Notes: generated by a model from the sequence alone, not told the origin. DNA of 64,000 nt from Affinibrenneria salicis (GCF_008710095.1 NZ_VYKJ01000010.1:62001-126000), one strand, 5' to 3'; counted from the stretch's first letter, positions 46,094 to 58,548 are shown. Translations and numbers: made by a program.

Positions 46094-47148
46094 AGTTCCA
46101 TCCTGATAGCGGGCCAATCGATAATGTCGCACCCCAGCGCGCGCCGCCACGCGTCCACTGCGCCGATAGGGGTAAACAGCGGCGCGAGAGAGCGGCATGC
46201 CAGCATAGCGACAAGTTTTCGCAGACAGTGCCGTGTAGGATGCACGTTCCAGCGACAAAAATCGACCTCGCCAGCCTGCCACTGCTGTCGGGCACGCTGA
46301 TTAAGGTGACCGGTGAACAACACGCGATGGTCAAAACCCGGCTTCGCCCGCAGCGCGCCCGCGACGCCGCCCTGTCCGTCCGGGCTGCCGGCCAGCAGCA
46401 CCGGCCTGTCCGCCGCAAAAGGCGGCAGCGTGCGCGCCAGCCGTTGCAGTTCCGACTGCACGCCGGACCGCAGGCTGCCGTCGTCGAATTCCGCCATCCG
46501 CGTCAGCATCGCCCGGCAGGGCGCATCCAGCGTTATGCCGCTTACGTTGCGGCGCGACAGCCACAGAGCCATCTCCACCGCCCGACCGGAAGGCGGCACC
46601 GGGCACAGTACCGGTCGGGTGATCTGCGCCAGTATCGCTTCCCGCTGTTGATGCTGACTGACCTCATACAGGCCATAGGATGCATCCACCAACGCCAGTT
46701 GCGCCGGCGGCGGCGGATCAAAGCGGAACAAGGCGGACTCCAGGCTGACGTCGCCGCTGTAAAACAGCCCGCCGGGCAGATCCAGATGGAACCAGATCCC
46801 GCCGCAGGCATGGCCGCTGCCGCCGGTGGTGACGGTCAATTCCCCCAGAGTGAAGCGGCCGCGCACCGGGATCGGCCGCACATCCCGCCCCGGCGGCAGC
46901 GACTGCGCCGTCGTCGCGCTGCAGTATATCGGCGTGCGCAACGGTAAACGCGTCAGGCCGCCGATATGATCCTCATGGTCATGACTCAGCAAAACCGCAT
47001 CGAGATCCTCGGGGAGCGGCCAGGGGTCGGCATCCGGCTCCAGCGCGCCGCCGGCGTCGAGTAAAATACGCTGCGACGGCGTGGTCAGCAGGATCGCCGC
47101 CGGCGCTTTGCCGTGCAGCCCGCTGAGAATATCGATAGCGACCTTCAT
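46090..47148 (-). CDS. MBL-fold metallo-hydrolase (PhnP-like)
   Basis: 352 residues. The metal-binding motif is LLSHDHEDHIGGL, with the preceding ILLDAGGAL, and later GSGHACGG and FYSGDVSLESA provide further ligands. The N-terminal half resembles phosphodiesterase/RNase Z-like and PhnP-like MBL proteins. The C-terminal half (about 200-352) looks like an extra domain I do not recognise. Four-base overlaps with the ATPase upstream and the phosphatase downstream indicate one tightly coupled operon. Hydrolysis of a phosphodiester before the phosphatase step is a reasonable guess. Confidence 0.8.
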   Translation of the reverse strand: MKVAIDILSGLHGKAPAAILLTTPSQRILLDAGGALEPDADPWPLPEDLDAVLLSHDHEDHIGGLTRLPLRTPIYCSATTAQSLPPGRDVRPIPVRGRFTLGELTVTTGGSGHACGGIWFHLDLPGGLFYSGDVSLESALFRFDPPPPAQLALVDASYGLYEVSQHQQREAILAQITRPVLCPVPPSGRAVEMALWLSRRNVSGITLDAPCRAMLTRMAEFDDGSLRSGVQSELQRLARTLPPFAADRPVLLAGSPDGQGGVAGALRAKPGFDHRVLFTGHLNQRARQQWQAGEVDFCRWNVHPTRHCLRKLVAMLACRSLAPLFTPIGAVDAWRRALGCDIIDWPAIRMEL

Positions 47149-48176
47149 GCCGCCTCCAGACGCCAGCCCTGGTGCAGGCGCAGCGCGACGGACTGCCGTT
47201 CATTCAGCGGAGCATGATGATAGGCGGTCAGCGGCTGGCCGTCGCTCAGACGCAACTGCAGCAGATAGCGCTCCCCCTGAAAGATGCAGCTCTCCACCTG
47301 GGCGGCCATTCCGCTGGCGGCGACCTCCACATGTTCCGGACGGATCAGGATAGTCTGACGCGGATACGCCATAGACGACAGTTCCAGCCCGCGGTGCAGC
47401 TGCGCGCCGTCCAGCCGGGTCGCGTCGGCGGCCACGGGCAGCGATAATACGCTGCCCTTGCCGATAAAACGCGCCACCCAGGCGTTTTGCGGGTATTGAT
47501 ACAGTTGCTGCGGGGAGCCCCACTGCATCAGTTCCCCCTGATCCATAACCGCGATATGGCTGGCCAGCGCCATTGCCTCGGCCTGATCGTGGGTGACGTA
47601 GACGAAGGTGGCGCCGGTGCGACGGTGAAAATCGCGGAAGGTTTGCTCCATCGTCGCGCGCAGGTGGCGGTCCAGATTGGCCAGCGGTTCATCCAGCAGC
47701 ATCACCTGCGGCTCGGAGACCAGGCAGCGAGCCAGCGCGACGCGCTGACGCTGCCCGCCGCTCAGGTCCTGCGGCGATCGTTCGGCGCAGGTCGCCAGTT
47801 CGACCGCCTCCAGCGCGTCCATCACACGCTTTCGCCGGGCGGCGCCGTTCACCTTTTTCAGTTTCAGCGGATAACCCACATTTTCCGCCACCGTCATATG
47901 CGGCCACAGGGCGTAGGACTGGAACACCATGGCCATATTGCGCGCCTCGGGCGGCAGATGCTGCTGCCGATCGGCAAGGATTTTATCGCCCAGCAGCAAC
48001 CGCCCCTGACTTAGTTGCTCCAGCCCGGCCAGGATACGCAGCGTGGTGGTTTTACCGCAGCCGCTGGGGCCGAGCAACGCGGTGAAAGCGCCGGCGGGAA
48101 TGGTCAGACTGAGATCGCGCACCACGGTCTGTTCGCCGAATCGTTTATTTATCTGTTCCAGCTTCAGCTCTGCCAC
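47145..48176 (-). CDS. ABC transporter ATP-binding protein
   Basis: 343 residues: the Walker A LLGPSGCGKTTTLRILAGLE, the Q-loop region MVFQSYALWPHMTVAENVGY, the signature LSGGQRQRVALARCLVSEP and the Walker B VMLLDEPLANLD. The C-terminal TOBE-type domain (TILIRPEHVEVAAS) places it in the PotA/FbpC/PhnT group. It overlaps the permease gene by 13 bp and the MBL gene by 4 bp. It powers the transporter encoded upstream. Confidence 0.92.
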   Translation of the reverse strand: MAELKLEQINKRFGEQTVVRDLSLTIPAGAFTALLGPSGCGKTTTLRILAGLEQLSQGRLLLGDKILADRQQHLPPEARNMAMVFQSYALWPHMTVAENVGYPLKLKKVNGAARRKRVMDALEAVELATCAERSPQDLSGGQRQRVALARCLVSEPQVMLLDEPLANLDRHLRATMEQTFRDFHRRTGATFVYVTHDQAEAMALASHIAVMDQGELMQWGSPQQLYQYPQNAWVARFIGKGSVLSLPVAADATRLDGAQLHRGLELSSMAYPRQTILIRPEHVEVAASGMAAQVESCIFQGERYLLQLRLSDGQPLTAYHHAPLNERQSVALRLHQGWRLEAA

Positions 48177-49876
48177 GGGATGACTCCTTTGGGAAGATAG
48201 CGGCCGAGACCGCTCAACAACAACATCACCAGCGCGACCAGAACAACCACCAGTACGGCGACGGCGGAAGCCAGCACCTTATCGCCGCTCTCGTCCAGGT
48301 TGAAGATCACCACGCCGAGCGTTTCGCTGCCGGCGCTCCACAGCAAGGCCGAGACGGTCAGTTCATTAACCGCAGTCAGAAAAACCAGCAGCCCGCCGGC
48401 GAAAGCCGCCGGCGCCAGCAGCGGCAGGACGATATGGCGCAACCGTTGTGAAAAGCCGGCGCCCGCCATGCAGGCCGCCTCCTCCATCGCCGGATCCAGC
48501 TGCAGCATGCCGCTATGCACCGGCTTCAGGCAAACGGTGAGGAAGCGCGCCAGGTAGGCCAGAAAAATGATCGCCAGCGTGCCGTACAGCGTGATATCTA
48601 CAACGGGCAGCGGTCGCGCGAACAGCAGAATAAAGGCGATAGCCAGCACCACGCCGGGCAAAGTGTAGGGAATATCGATGGCGTTATGCAGCCAGCGCAG
48701 CGCGCGGCTGGGGTAGCGCACCAGCAGATAAGCCAGCGGCAAACTCAGCGCCATCAACAGCAGCGCCGCGGAAACCGACAGCAGCATGCTGTTGGTCAGG
48801 GCGCGCCAGGTGACGCTCTGACCGTCCAGCATGGCGCCGTAGGCGGCGAATGTCAGCGTTTCGCCGTTCAGCGGCACGCCCAGCGTCGGCACCAGCGAGG
48901 TGGCGATGAGCGCCAGCAGAGGCGCGACCAGGATCATAAACAGCACAGTGGCCAGGGTCAGCTCCGTCGGCCAGCGCCACGCGCCGAGCCGGAACGCCAG
49001 CGCGCGGCCGGCCATGCCGATCAGCGGTAGCGCATGGCGCCGCTGTAATCGTCCCTGCAGCATAACGATGCCCACCGCCAGCACGCCCATCAGCACCGAC
49101 AGCGCCGCCACCTGATTGAGCATGCCGGGGCCAAAACCGGCCATAGTCTGGTAAATCTGCGTCGGCAGCACGAAGTAGGAAATCGGAATGCCCAACATGG
49201 CGGGAATGCCGAAATTACCGAGCGACGACACGAAAGCGATGGCGCCGCCCGCCCACAGCGAGGTGCGGCACAGCGGCAGCACGATATCGCTGAACACCCG
49301 CCGCAGCGAAGCGCCGTTCAGGCGCGCGGCTTCGATTTGTTCCTTCGGCAGACAAAGCAACTGGGTGCGCAGCGCCAGAAACACCAGCGGCGCATGCTGA
49401 ATACCGAGCAACAAGGCGATCCCTTCTGCAGAATAAAGCGGATTAGGGCTGCCGAAGGTCGGCGCGATCCCCAGGCTGTTCAGCAGAATACTGCTGGGGC
49501 CGAAAAGCTGTAGCCAGCTCAGCGCCGTGACCTGCGGCGGGATCATCATCGGCAGCATGAATAAAAAGATCCATATCTGTCTGGCGCGGATATCGGTCAG
49601 CGCCAGACAGAAAGCGAACAGGCTGCCCAGCAGCAGGGAGATTAACGTGCCGAAACCGCTGGTGTAAAAGCTGTTATACAGCGCGACCCAGGTGGCCCGG
49701 CTGGACAACATCCGCCACAGACTGCTGTTGCCGCCCTGCTGCCAGTCAAACAGCGCCGAAATAAGCAACCGCAGGCTGGGCAACAGGCTGAGCAGCGTCA
49801 CCAGCCCCAGCATCAGCCAGAGCAACCAGCCGGGAGGATTGCCGCCGGCGGGATAACGCACAGTAAGACCGCTCAT
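48164..49876 (-). CDS. ABC transporter permease (fused, FbpB/PhnUV-like)
   Basis: 570 residues with two complete permease halves of about six helices each. The coupling EAA loops are EQIEAARLNGASLRRVFSDI in the first half and PAMEEAACMAGAGFSQRLRH in the second. Such fused permeases serve iron(III), 2-aminoethylphosphonate and hexose-phosphate type systems. The gene begins three bases after the binding-protein stop and overlaps the ATPase gene. It forms the inner-membrane channel of the system. Confidence 0.9.
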   Translation of the reverse strand: MSGLTVRYPAGGNPPGWLLWLMLGLVTLLSLLPSLRLLISALFDWQQGGNSSLWRMLSSRATWVALYNSFYTSGFGTLISLLLGSLFAFCLALTDIRARQIWIFLFMLPMMIPPQVTALSWLQLFGPSSILLNSLGIAPTFGSPNPLYSAEGIALLLGIQHAPLVFLALRTQLLCLPKEQIEAARLNGASLRRVFSDIVLPLCRTSLWAGGAIAFVSSLGNFGIPAMLGIPISYFVLPTQIYQTMAGFGPGMLNQVAALSVLMGVLAVGIVMLQGRLQRRHALPLIGMAGRALAFRLGAWRWPTELTLATVLFMILVAPLLALIATSLVPTLGVPLNGETLTFAAYGAMLDGQSVTWRALTNSMLLSVSAALLLMALSLPLAYLLVRYPSRALRWLHNAIDIPYTLPGVVLAIAFILLFARPLPVVDITLYGTLAIIFLAYLARFLTVCLKPVHSGMLQLDPAMEEAACMAGAGFSQRLRHIVLPLLAPAAFAGGLLVFLTAVNELTVSALLWSAGSETLGVVIFNLDESGDKVLASAVAVLVVVLVALVMLLLSGLGRYLPKGVIPWQS

Positions 49877-49879
49877 GGT

Positions 49880-50857
49880 TTAGCGACTTCCAAACAGTTG
49901 ACTAAAGCGCTGCTTGTTCTGTTCGGCTTCGGCCAGCGCGTTGCCGGCATCGAACGTCATCAGCTTAATATGGTCGCGCGGGGGGAAGCCGGCCGGCGCC
50001 GGCAGGTCGGCGCGCGCGGGCAGATAGCCCTGCTTCAGCACCAGCCGCTGCCCGGGTTCCGACAGGACGAAGTCGATAAAGGCTTTGGCGGCGGCCGGAT
50101 TTTTAGCGTTTTTCATCATCGCGACCGGTTCAGTCACAATACTGACGCCTTCCTGCGGAAACAGAAACTCAATCGGGGCGCCCTTAGCCTTTTCACGGAT
50201 CGCCATGAAATCCACCAGCACGCCATAGGCCTTGCTGCCGGAGGCGATGGCGCTCAGCACCGCGCCGTTGCCGCCCTGGGGCATGGCGCCATTCTCTTTC
50301 AACTGCTGGTAATAGTTCCAGCCGAGCTGCGGATTATTGGTCAGCGTCGCCAGGTGAATCAGCGCCGCGCCGGAATAGAGCGGGCTGGGCATGGCGGTCA
50401 TATTTTTCAGTTCGGGCTTAAGCAAGTCCTGCCATGACGCGGGTTTAACCGGCGCCTGGCGGTGATAAGCGATCCCCGTGGTAATCAACTTAGTGCCGTA
50501 GTAATAGCCGGCGGCGTCATAGAGCGAAGGATCGTAGCGAGTGGCCTCGGGCGATTGATACGGCGCCAGCAAGTCCTGCTGCCGAAGCGATTCCATGGTC
50601 ACGCTGTCGGAAATCAACAATACATCCGGCACGCCGCCCCCGGCGGCCAGTTCGGCCTGCAAACGTGCGGTAAGTTTGGTGGTTCCATCACGAATCCAGT
50701 TCACTTTGATATCCGGGTGCGCCTGCTCAAAGGCGCTGACGGTCATGCGCGCGTCTTCATTGGGCTGACTGGTATAGAGCTTCAGCGTGGTTTGCGCCAT
50801 GGCTGAAGCGGCGGACAGCGCCAGCATCAAGGCGGCAAACGTCATTTTTTTATACAT
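49880..50857 (-). CDS. ABC transporter substrate-binding protein (FbpA/AfuA/PhnS-like)
   Basis: 325 residues with a cleavable signal (FAALMLALSAASAMA, cleavage before QTTLK). The mature part is a family-1 solute-binding fold: LKLYTSQPNEDARMTVSAFE, GGVPDVLLISDSVTMESLR and EPVAMMKNAKNPAAAKAFID. The iron-binding twin tyrosines of FbpA are not obvious at the expected place. Its relatives AfuA and PhnS bind hexose-phosphate and aminoethylphosphonate. With the MBL hydrolase and phosphatase downstream, a phosphorylated organic ligand seems more likely than iron. GGGGA before 50857 supports the start. Confidence 0.86.
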   Translation of the reverse strand: MYKKMTFAALMLALSAASAMAQTTLKLYTSQPNEDARMTVSAFEQAHPDIKVNWIRDGTTKLTARLQAELAAGGGVPDVLLISDSVTMESLRQQDLLAPYQSPEATRYDPSLYDAAGYYYGTKLITTGIAYHRQAPVKPASWQDLLKPELKNMTAMPSPLYSGAALIHLATLTNNPQLGWNYYQQLKENGAMPQGGNGAVLSAIASGSKAYGVLVDFMAIREKAKGAPIEFLFPQEGVSIVTEPVAMMKNAKNPAAAKAFIDFVLSEPGQRLVLKQGYLPARADLPAPAGFPPRDHIKLMTFDAGNALAEAEQNKQRFSQLFGSR

Positions 50858-50943
50858 GTCGGTTATCCCCTGGTTTTCGTTGTGATGATTAAAACAGGGG
50901 AATCTGACAAAAATATGACCAGCCTATTTCGTAGTAATAGCGT

Positions 50944-50963
50944 AATACTTTCGATGTAGTATT
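50944..50963. promoter_or_regulatory. candidate DeoR operator
   Basis: AATACT (50944-50949) and AGTATT (50958-50963) with an eight-base centre. It lies in the 136-bp gap between the divergent DeoR gene and the transporter operon. Confidence 0.5.
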
Positions 50964-50993
50964 CCGGCGAAACATCAGGACAAGGAGAGAAAG

Positions 50994-51797
50994 ATGACAC
51001 CGGAATCACGCCGTCGCGCGATCGCCATGATGGTGACGGAACGCGGGGAATGCAGTATTGAGCAACTGGCCGGGCATTTCGGCGTATCGCTGCAGACGGT
51101 GCGCAGCGACGTGCGGCAGCTGACCGAGCAGGGACTGCTGTTGCGGCGCTACGGGCTGGTGGCGCCTTTCGCTCGCGAAAATATCGGCTATCGGCAACGG
51201 GAAATCGTCAATGTCAGCGGTAAACGCTGGATTGGCGAGCAGGTCGCCGCGCTGCTGATCGAATATCCCAGCTGCTTTCTGGGTACGGGCACTACGGTTG
51301 AAATGGTGGCCCTCGCCCTGCCGTCCGACGCCCGGCTGGCCGTGTTCACCAATAACCTGCACGCCGCGCAGCCACTCAGTCGGCTTGCCGGCTGCGACCT
51401 GACCGTGGCCGGCGGCAAACTGCGTAAACGAGACCTGGATATCATCGGCGGCGAGGCGCTGGCGTTTTTCAGCCGCTACCGGGTGGCGATCGGCGTGGTG
51501 TCAATCGGCGGCATCGGCGAAGCCGGAGAACTGTACGATTTCAACGATGAGGAGGTGATGGCGCGTCACGCGCTGCTGGCCGGGGCGGCGCTTAAGGTGC
51601 TGGTCGTGGACAGTACCAAATTCGGCCGTTCGGCCCTGTGCCAAAACGGCACGATTGCCGATTTTCACTACGTGGTCAGCGATCGGCCGCCCTCAACGCC
51701 GCAGCGCGAGGCCTTACAGGGCGCGCCTACGCGCTGGCTGTGCCGGGAAAAGAGCGGCACCCCGCCCGACAGGGAATTAGCCGCAGTGCGGGAATAG
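50994..51797 (+). CDS. DeoR/GlpR-family regulator
   Basis: 267 residues. The N-terminal DeoR helix-turn-helix reads GECSIEQLAGHFGVSLQTVR and SDVRQLTEQGLLLRRYGL. The C-terminal DeoRC sensor domain has FLGTGTTVEMVALALPSDAR, VFTNNLHAAQPLSRLAGCDL and VVDSTKFGR. These regulators respond to phosphorylated sugars or polyols. Its divergence from the transporter-hydrolase-phosphatase operon therefore supports a phosphorylated substrate. AAGGAGAGAAAG precedes the ATG. Confidence 0.9.
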   Translation: MTPESRRRAIAMMVTERGECSIEQLAGHFGVSLQTVRSDVRQLTEQGLLLRRYGLVAPFARENIGYRQREIVNVSGKRWIGEQVAALLIEYPSCFLGTGTTVEMVALALPSDARLAVFTNNLHAAQPLSRLAGCDLTVAGGKLRKRDLDIIGGEALAFFSRYRVAIGVVSIGGIGEAGELYDFNDEEVMARHALLAGAALKVLVVDSTKFGRSALCQNGTIADFHYVVSDRPPSTPQREALQGAPTRWLCREKSGTPPDRELAAVRE

Positions 51798-51886
51798 CGG
51801 AACGTTATTCCCGCCATCAAAGAAATGAACTGGCCCGGCATTCTTTTTAACCCGTATCACATCTGTCAGTTTATCAGGCCGAAACC

Positions 51887-52061
51887 AGGGTGTGTCCCTT
51901 AACCTCCCGACATACCAAAAAGTGATGTAGTAATCATTTCCCAAATGTGATCTTTGGTTGAATATTGAGCATTTTTAGGACTATTTTTATCGCTTAACAG
52001 CGCTTTTGGCACAGTTATAACAATGCTGATCTGTACAAAAAACAGTTAAGGGACACACCCT
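51887..52061. mobile_element. MITE-like element, family 2
   Basis: 175 bp with perfect 17-base terminal inverted repeats: AGGGTGTGTCCCTTAAC (51887-51903) and its reverse complement (52045-52061). The interior is AT-rich and non-coding. The ends resemble family 1 (GGCTGTGTC) in their outer bases, so a related transposase may recognise both. Confidence 0.8.
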
Positions 52062-52124
52062 AATGGTCGCCCTCATCCGCGCGGTGGTGTGCTTATCCTG
52101 GCGATCAAGCATATTGATCGGCCG

Positions 52125-52269
52125 TTCGACAAACCATAACAAATATGCCCGATGAATAAATTGAAATAGCCGGCTCCTGACTCATATTGTTCAAGACTCC
52201 GACAATAATGAACTCACCGGTGCAGATGGCGAATGCGCCTAACGCAAGCGTATAAATAGCTCATGGCAT
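52125..52269 (-). pseudogene. N-terminal remnant of a DHA1 MFS transporter
   Basis: The minus-strand reading from 52269 is MP, stop, then AIYTLALGAFAICTGEFIIV and GVLNNMSQEPAISIYSSG. It parallels the start of the MFS gene at 23461 (AVYALAIGAFAICTTEFVIV). Codon 3 is TGA and the gene breaks off after about 45 codons. It is unrelated to LacY. The rest of 51798-52697 holds only the MITE-like element. Confidence 0.7.
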
Positions 52270-52697
52270 AGCCCTTTCCTCACGGGTAAACAAACCCGAC
52301 TGCAATAACCGGGATGGTATTTCTGCGAACGGAGTCTCACATTCGTCGTCGGTTAAATAAAGGGAAGGCAATTTTTGGATTAGGCAATGCAATTTTTAAA
52401 TCGGGTCGACGGTTCACCGCACACGAAAGCCAGACGGGCGGCAACGGAGGGAACGCCCCTGCGGCGGGATAAACCGGGAGCAGGACAGGAGAACCGGCGC
52501 GTGGCCGAATAGCGCGGCCCTGGCGGCGGCAGACGGCAGGCGGCAAAATCAGGCATCGGTAGCCGGTAAGATAAAGGGAACCGGTAACGTGGAGCGGATG
52601 AGTGAACGCCGTAAACCGCGGACCCGCCGGCCGACGGCGGGAGACATATCAGGCGTCCGGGCAGACGGCCTGCGCCTGCCCGGGAAAAGCCCCCTGT

Positions 52698-55833
<3,136 letters not shown>

Positions 55834-55840
55834 TAGATGA

Positions 55841-55902
55841 AATATCGGACCTGCCAGTCAGGATGTAAAGCTGCTGGATGGCATTAGGTGACAACACTCA
55901 CA
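55841..55902 (-). promoter_or_regulatory. lacZ promoter with CRP site
   Basis: Minus strand: TGTGAGTGTTGTCACC at 55902-55887 fits the CRP consensus (TGTGA-N6-TCAC). TTTACA at 55869-55864 is the -35, identical to E. coli lacP. GATATT at 55846-55841 with a 17-base spacer is the -10. The CRP centre is about 60 bases before the expected start point, as in the class I E. coli lac promoter. Confidence 0.8.
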
Positions 55903-55931
55903 AATTTATCCCGGCGCGGCGCGCATCGACG

Positions 55932-55954
55932 GCAGGCCCGCAGCGCGGGCCTGC
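55932..55954. terminator. hairpin after lacI
   Basis: GCAGGCCCGC (55932-55941) pairs with GCGGGCCTGC (55945-55954) around AGC, nine bases past the lacI stop. No T-run follows. Confidence 0.5.
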
Positions 55955-55962
55955 ACGCGGGA

Positions 55963-57051
55963 TTAGCGAGAATCCAGCCGCGCGACCTGACGCGCCAGCA
56001 CGGCAAGAGCATCCGCCAGCGCCTGGGAGGAAGGCGCGCTGCCGACCGGCACATCCGTCGTTTTGCGTTTAACCAGGCTGACCGGCAAAATTTGCGGCGA
56101 CGCCGCGCTGTCAGGCGAGTGGATCAACTCGACCAAACGCTGCACGCTGGCCTTGCCGAGCGTTTTAAAATCCTGTTTGATCGTGGTCAGCGGCGGGATA
56201 AAACAGGCGCTGTCCTCCGTATCGTCGTAGCCGACCACGGAAACCTGGCCGGGAACCGCCAGGCCGAATTCAGACAGCGCGCGCAGCGCGCCAAGCGCCA
56301 TCTGGTCGCTTGCCACCAGCAACGCGCCAGGCGTCGTGCCTTGCGCCAGCATGCGGGAGGTTTGCTCGTAACCCGACAGCGAACTCCAGTCGCCCTGCAG
56401 TATCGCCACCGGATTCAGTTGGTAATGCGCCAGCGTCTGCCGCCAGCCTTCGAAACGCAGGCGCGCCGAGACGGAGGTTAGCGGCCCGTTCAATAGCGCG
56501 ATGCGCCGATGATCAAGACCGACCAGGTGCTCCACGCCCAGCCTCGCGCCTTCATAGGGATCGAAGAGAATAGTGTGCGCCGCAAGCGAGGGAGAGACAT
56601 CCAGAAACAGCGCCGGAACCTTGCCGCAGGCGCGCGCGACGGCCCGCGCGTCGTCATCCTCCAGCGGGATATTGACGATCAGCCCATCCACGCGCTGAGA
56701 AAGCAGACTGTTCACCGCCGCCCTGCACGCCTCCAGACCGGGCTGCTCAATCATGGAAATCACCACGCTGAACTGCATTTCGCTCGCTTTAGATTTAATG
56801 GCGGCGACGATTTGCGAAGGCGCGTGGAGGGATAAGTGGGTGGTAGCCAGCCCGATGGTGTGGCTGAGCTTGCCCGCCAGCTGCTGCGCCACGCGGTTTG
56901 GCACATAATTGAGCGCCGCCATGGCCGCTTCAACCCTCTGACGGGTTTTCTCCGAGACATGGCTGGCCTGGTTAATTACGCGCGACACGGTCTGATAGGA
57001 AACGCCGGCGTAGTCAGCCACGTCATACAGCGTTATCGATTTAGGTTTCAT
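55963..57051 (-). CDS. lacI: lac repressor
   Basis: About 362 residues. The headpiece ITLYDVADYAGVSYQTVSRV and NQASHVSEKTRQRVEAAMAA is nearly identical to E. coli LacI, including the YQ pair of the recognition helix. The hinge VPNRVAQQLAGK and core signatures LHAPSQIVAAIKSKA, GYDDTEDSACFIPPLTTIKQ and PVSLVKRKTT follow. A tetramerising Leu-rich tail (ALADALAVLARQVARL) is present. The ATG at 57051 has AGGA eight bases upstream. It is co-directional with lacZ and represses it through the operator at 55813. Confidence 0.96.
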   Translation of the reverse strand: MKPKSITLYDVADYAGVSYQTVSRVINQASHVSEKTRQRVEAAMAALNYVPNRVAQQLAGKLSHTIGLATTHLSLHAPSQIVAAIKSKASEMQFSVVISMIEQPGLEACRAAVNSLLSQRVDGLIVNIPLEDDDARAVARACGKVPALFLDVSPSLAAHTILFDPYEGARLGVEHLVGLDHRRIALLNGPLTSVSARLRFEGWRQTLAHYQLNPVAILQGDWSSLSGYEQTSRMLAQGTTPGALLVASDQMALGALRALSEFGLAVPGQVSVVGYDDTEDSACFIPPLTTIKQDFKTLGKASVQRLVELIHSPDSAASPQILPVSLVKRKTTDVPVGSAPSSQALADALAVLARQVARLDSR

Positions 57052-57103
57052 GCCGGACATCCTTTATCGCTCACTCAGGCGGGCGGCGCGCCCGGATTTG
57101 TTT

Positions 57104-58192
57104 TCAGCGTGGCGCCAGCCGATATAAATCCTCCGCCATCAGGCGAGTCCTGTCCTGCTCGACCAGTTTATCGCGCCACGCGGCGGGAATGGACGAATAG
57201 CCATACAGCGCGCCGGCGATCTGCCCCGCGGTGGCGGCGACGCTGTCCGCATCATCAGCCAGATTGGCCGCCAGCAGCACCGCATCACGAAAATTATCGG
57301 TCCGCCAGACCGCCCACAGCGCCGCTTCCAGCGTGTCGATCACGTAGCCGCTGGAGCAAATTTGCTCGCGCGTTTTGCGTTTATATTCGCCGGCGTTAAT
57401 CAGCATGGTGCGGGCATTGAAGCAACACATGTGCGCGGCCAGCGCCTCTTCTTTATCGCTGCCGTTTAACAGCCGATGCAAGATCATCCCCAGCAGCCGG
57501 CTGCAGTCGCGGGATTCAATGGCGCCGTGCGTCGCCATTCCCTGCCATTCCGCATCGCTACAGGTGCGCAGCAGCGAATGGCGCTGAAAGATGGCGGCGG
57601 GCGCCAGGCGGATGATGGCGGCGTTGCCCGCCGTCGACGGCGCGCTATTGCCGAACCACTCCGGTCCCTGGCTCAGATATTGCTCCAGCGCATAGTGGGT
57701 GGCGTTGCCGATATCGAAGCAAACGCCGTTCGAACTGTTGACGCCGTGCCGATACCAGTTGACCAGGCGATTACGATAACCGGTAAGATCCAGATACCGG
57801 GCGTGAATATAGGTTTCCGCCAGACAGAGCGCCATAGAGGTGTCATCGGTCCATTCGCCCGCCTTCAGATTAAACGGCCCGCCGCCGACCATATCGTCGA
57901 CGTGCGCTTCGTCGCGCTGACGAAACTCCAGCGTCGTGCCCACCGCATCCGCCGCCGCCAGACCGACCAGCGCCCCTTTGGCTCGATCCGTCCGCGTCTC
58001 CTCGTCGAGCGCTTTGCCGCTAAAACGCAGCCAGTCGGGCACCGGTTCGGCGCCGCTGAGCCAGGGCCGATAATCTACAGACAGGCTGTCGGACTGTAAC
58101 ACCAGCGGCCGAAACGCGGGCGGGTACAGGTCAAGGTAATGAGCCTGTACGTACCCGGCAATCTGTTGATAATGCTGATGCATATCGATCAT
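57104..58192 (-). CDS. ADP-ribosylglycohydrolase-family protein
   Basis: About 362 residues. [20 protein letters not shown] and the metal-binding [20 protein letters not shown], then [20 protein letters not shown] at the C-terminal end, are the DraG/ARH signatures that hold the two Mg ions. The family removes ADP-ribose from proteins or hydrolyses O-acetyl-ADP-ribose or other ADP-ribosylated molecules. The N-terminal 80 residues before the domain are unusual. The start is uncertain: ATGs at 58201, 58192 and 58183 are all possible. No ADP-ribosyltransferase is next to it. Confidence 0.85.
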   Translation of the reverse strand: MIDMHQHYQQIAGYVQAHYLDLYPPAFRPLVLQSDSLSVDYRPWLSGAEPVPDWLRFSGKALDEETRTDRAKGALVGLAAADAVGTTLEFRQRDEAHVDDMVGGGPFNLKAGEWTDDTSMALCLAETYIHARYLDLTGYRNRLVNWYRHGVNSSNGVCFDIGNATHYALEQYLSQGPEWFGNSAPSTAGNAAIIRLAPAAIFQRHSLLRTCSDAEWQGMATHGAIESRDCSRLLGMILHRLLNGSDKEEALAAHMCCFNARTMLINAGEYKRKTREQICSSGYVIDTLEAALWAVWRTDNFRDAVLLAANLADDADSVAATAGQIAGALYGYSSIPAAWRDKLVEQDRTRLMAEDLYRLAPR

Positions 58193-58269
58193 AAAACTCA
58201 TCTCGCCGCAAAGGAAACCATCGGCCAGGTTACGGCACCCGTACCCTGATGGTCTCCCGGAATTAATTA

Positions 58270-58548
58270 GAGTATACCCAAAATAATTCGAGTTGCAGGA
58301 AGGCGGCGACACCGCGACACATTCGTCGGCAACCAATTTATCCAGCCAGCGGCCGACCTTCGGTGAGGGACAGAATGTCGCTCATTAATCCCCGGGAGCT
58401 TACACCAGTAAGTGGCCGGGGTGAACGACAAATCTGCCGGAAACGGGGTTGAACGCCGCTGGCGGCGGCCCGGCAAGGACGAGCCCCATGGCAGGGCGAG
58501 TAACAAAGCCAACGCACCTGCAACTTGAGATATGAAGGGTATATACTC
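58270..58548. repeat. dispersed repeat element, full-length copy (family 3)
   Basis: 279 bp with imperfect terminal inverted repeats of about 30 bases. The left begins GAGTATACCC and contains TTCGAGTTGCAGG; the right contains CCTGCAACTTGAGATATGAA. Related ends occur at 58591-58665, 62398-62550 and 63758. It is non-coding and lies directly upstream of the ADP-ribosylglycohydrolase gene. Confidence 0.65.

Noticed and set aside
49880..50857. Iron(III)-binding protein (FbpA).
   Set aside because: The fold is related, but the tandem tyrosines expected for iron binding are not evident, no Fur box precedes the operon, and the DeoR, hydrolase and phosphatase neighbours point to an organic phosphate.
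52645..52660. Possible third attachment site (GCGTCCGGGCAGACGG).
   Set aside because: Only about nine bases match the tRNA end, which is expected by chance in GC-rich DNA. I found no convincing right end for the second island.
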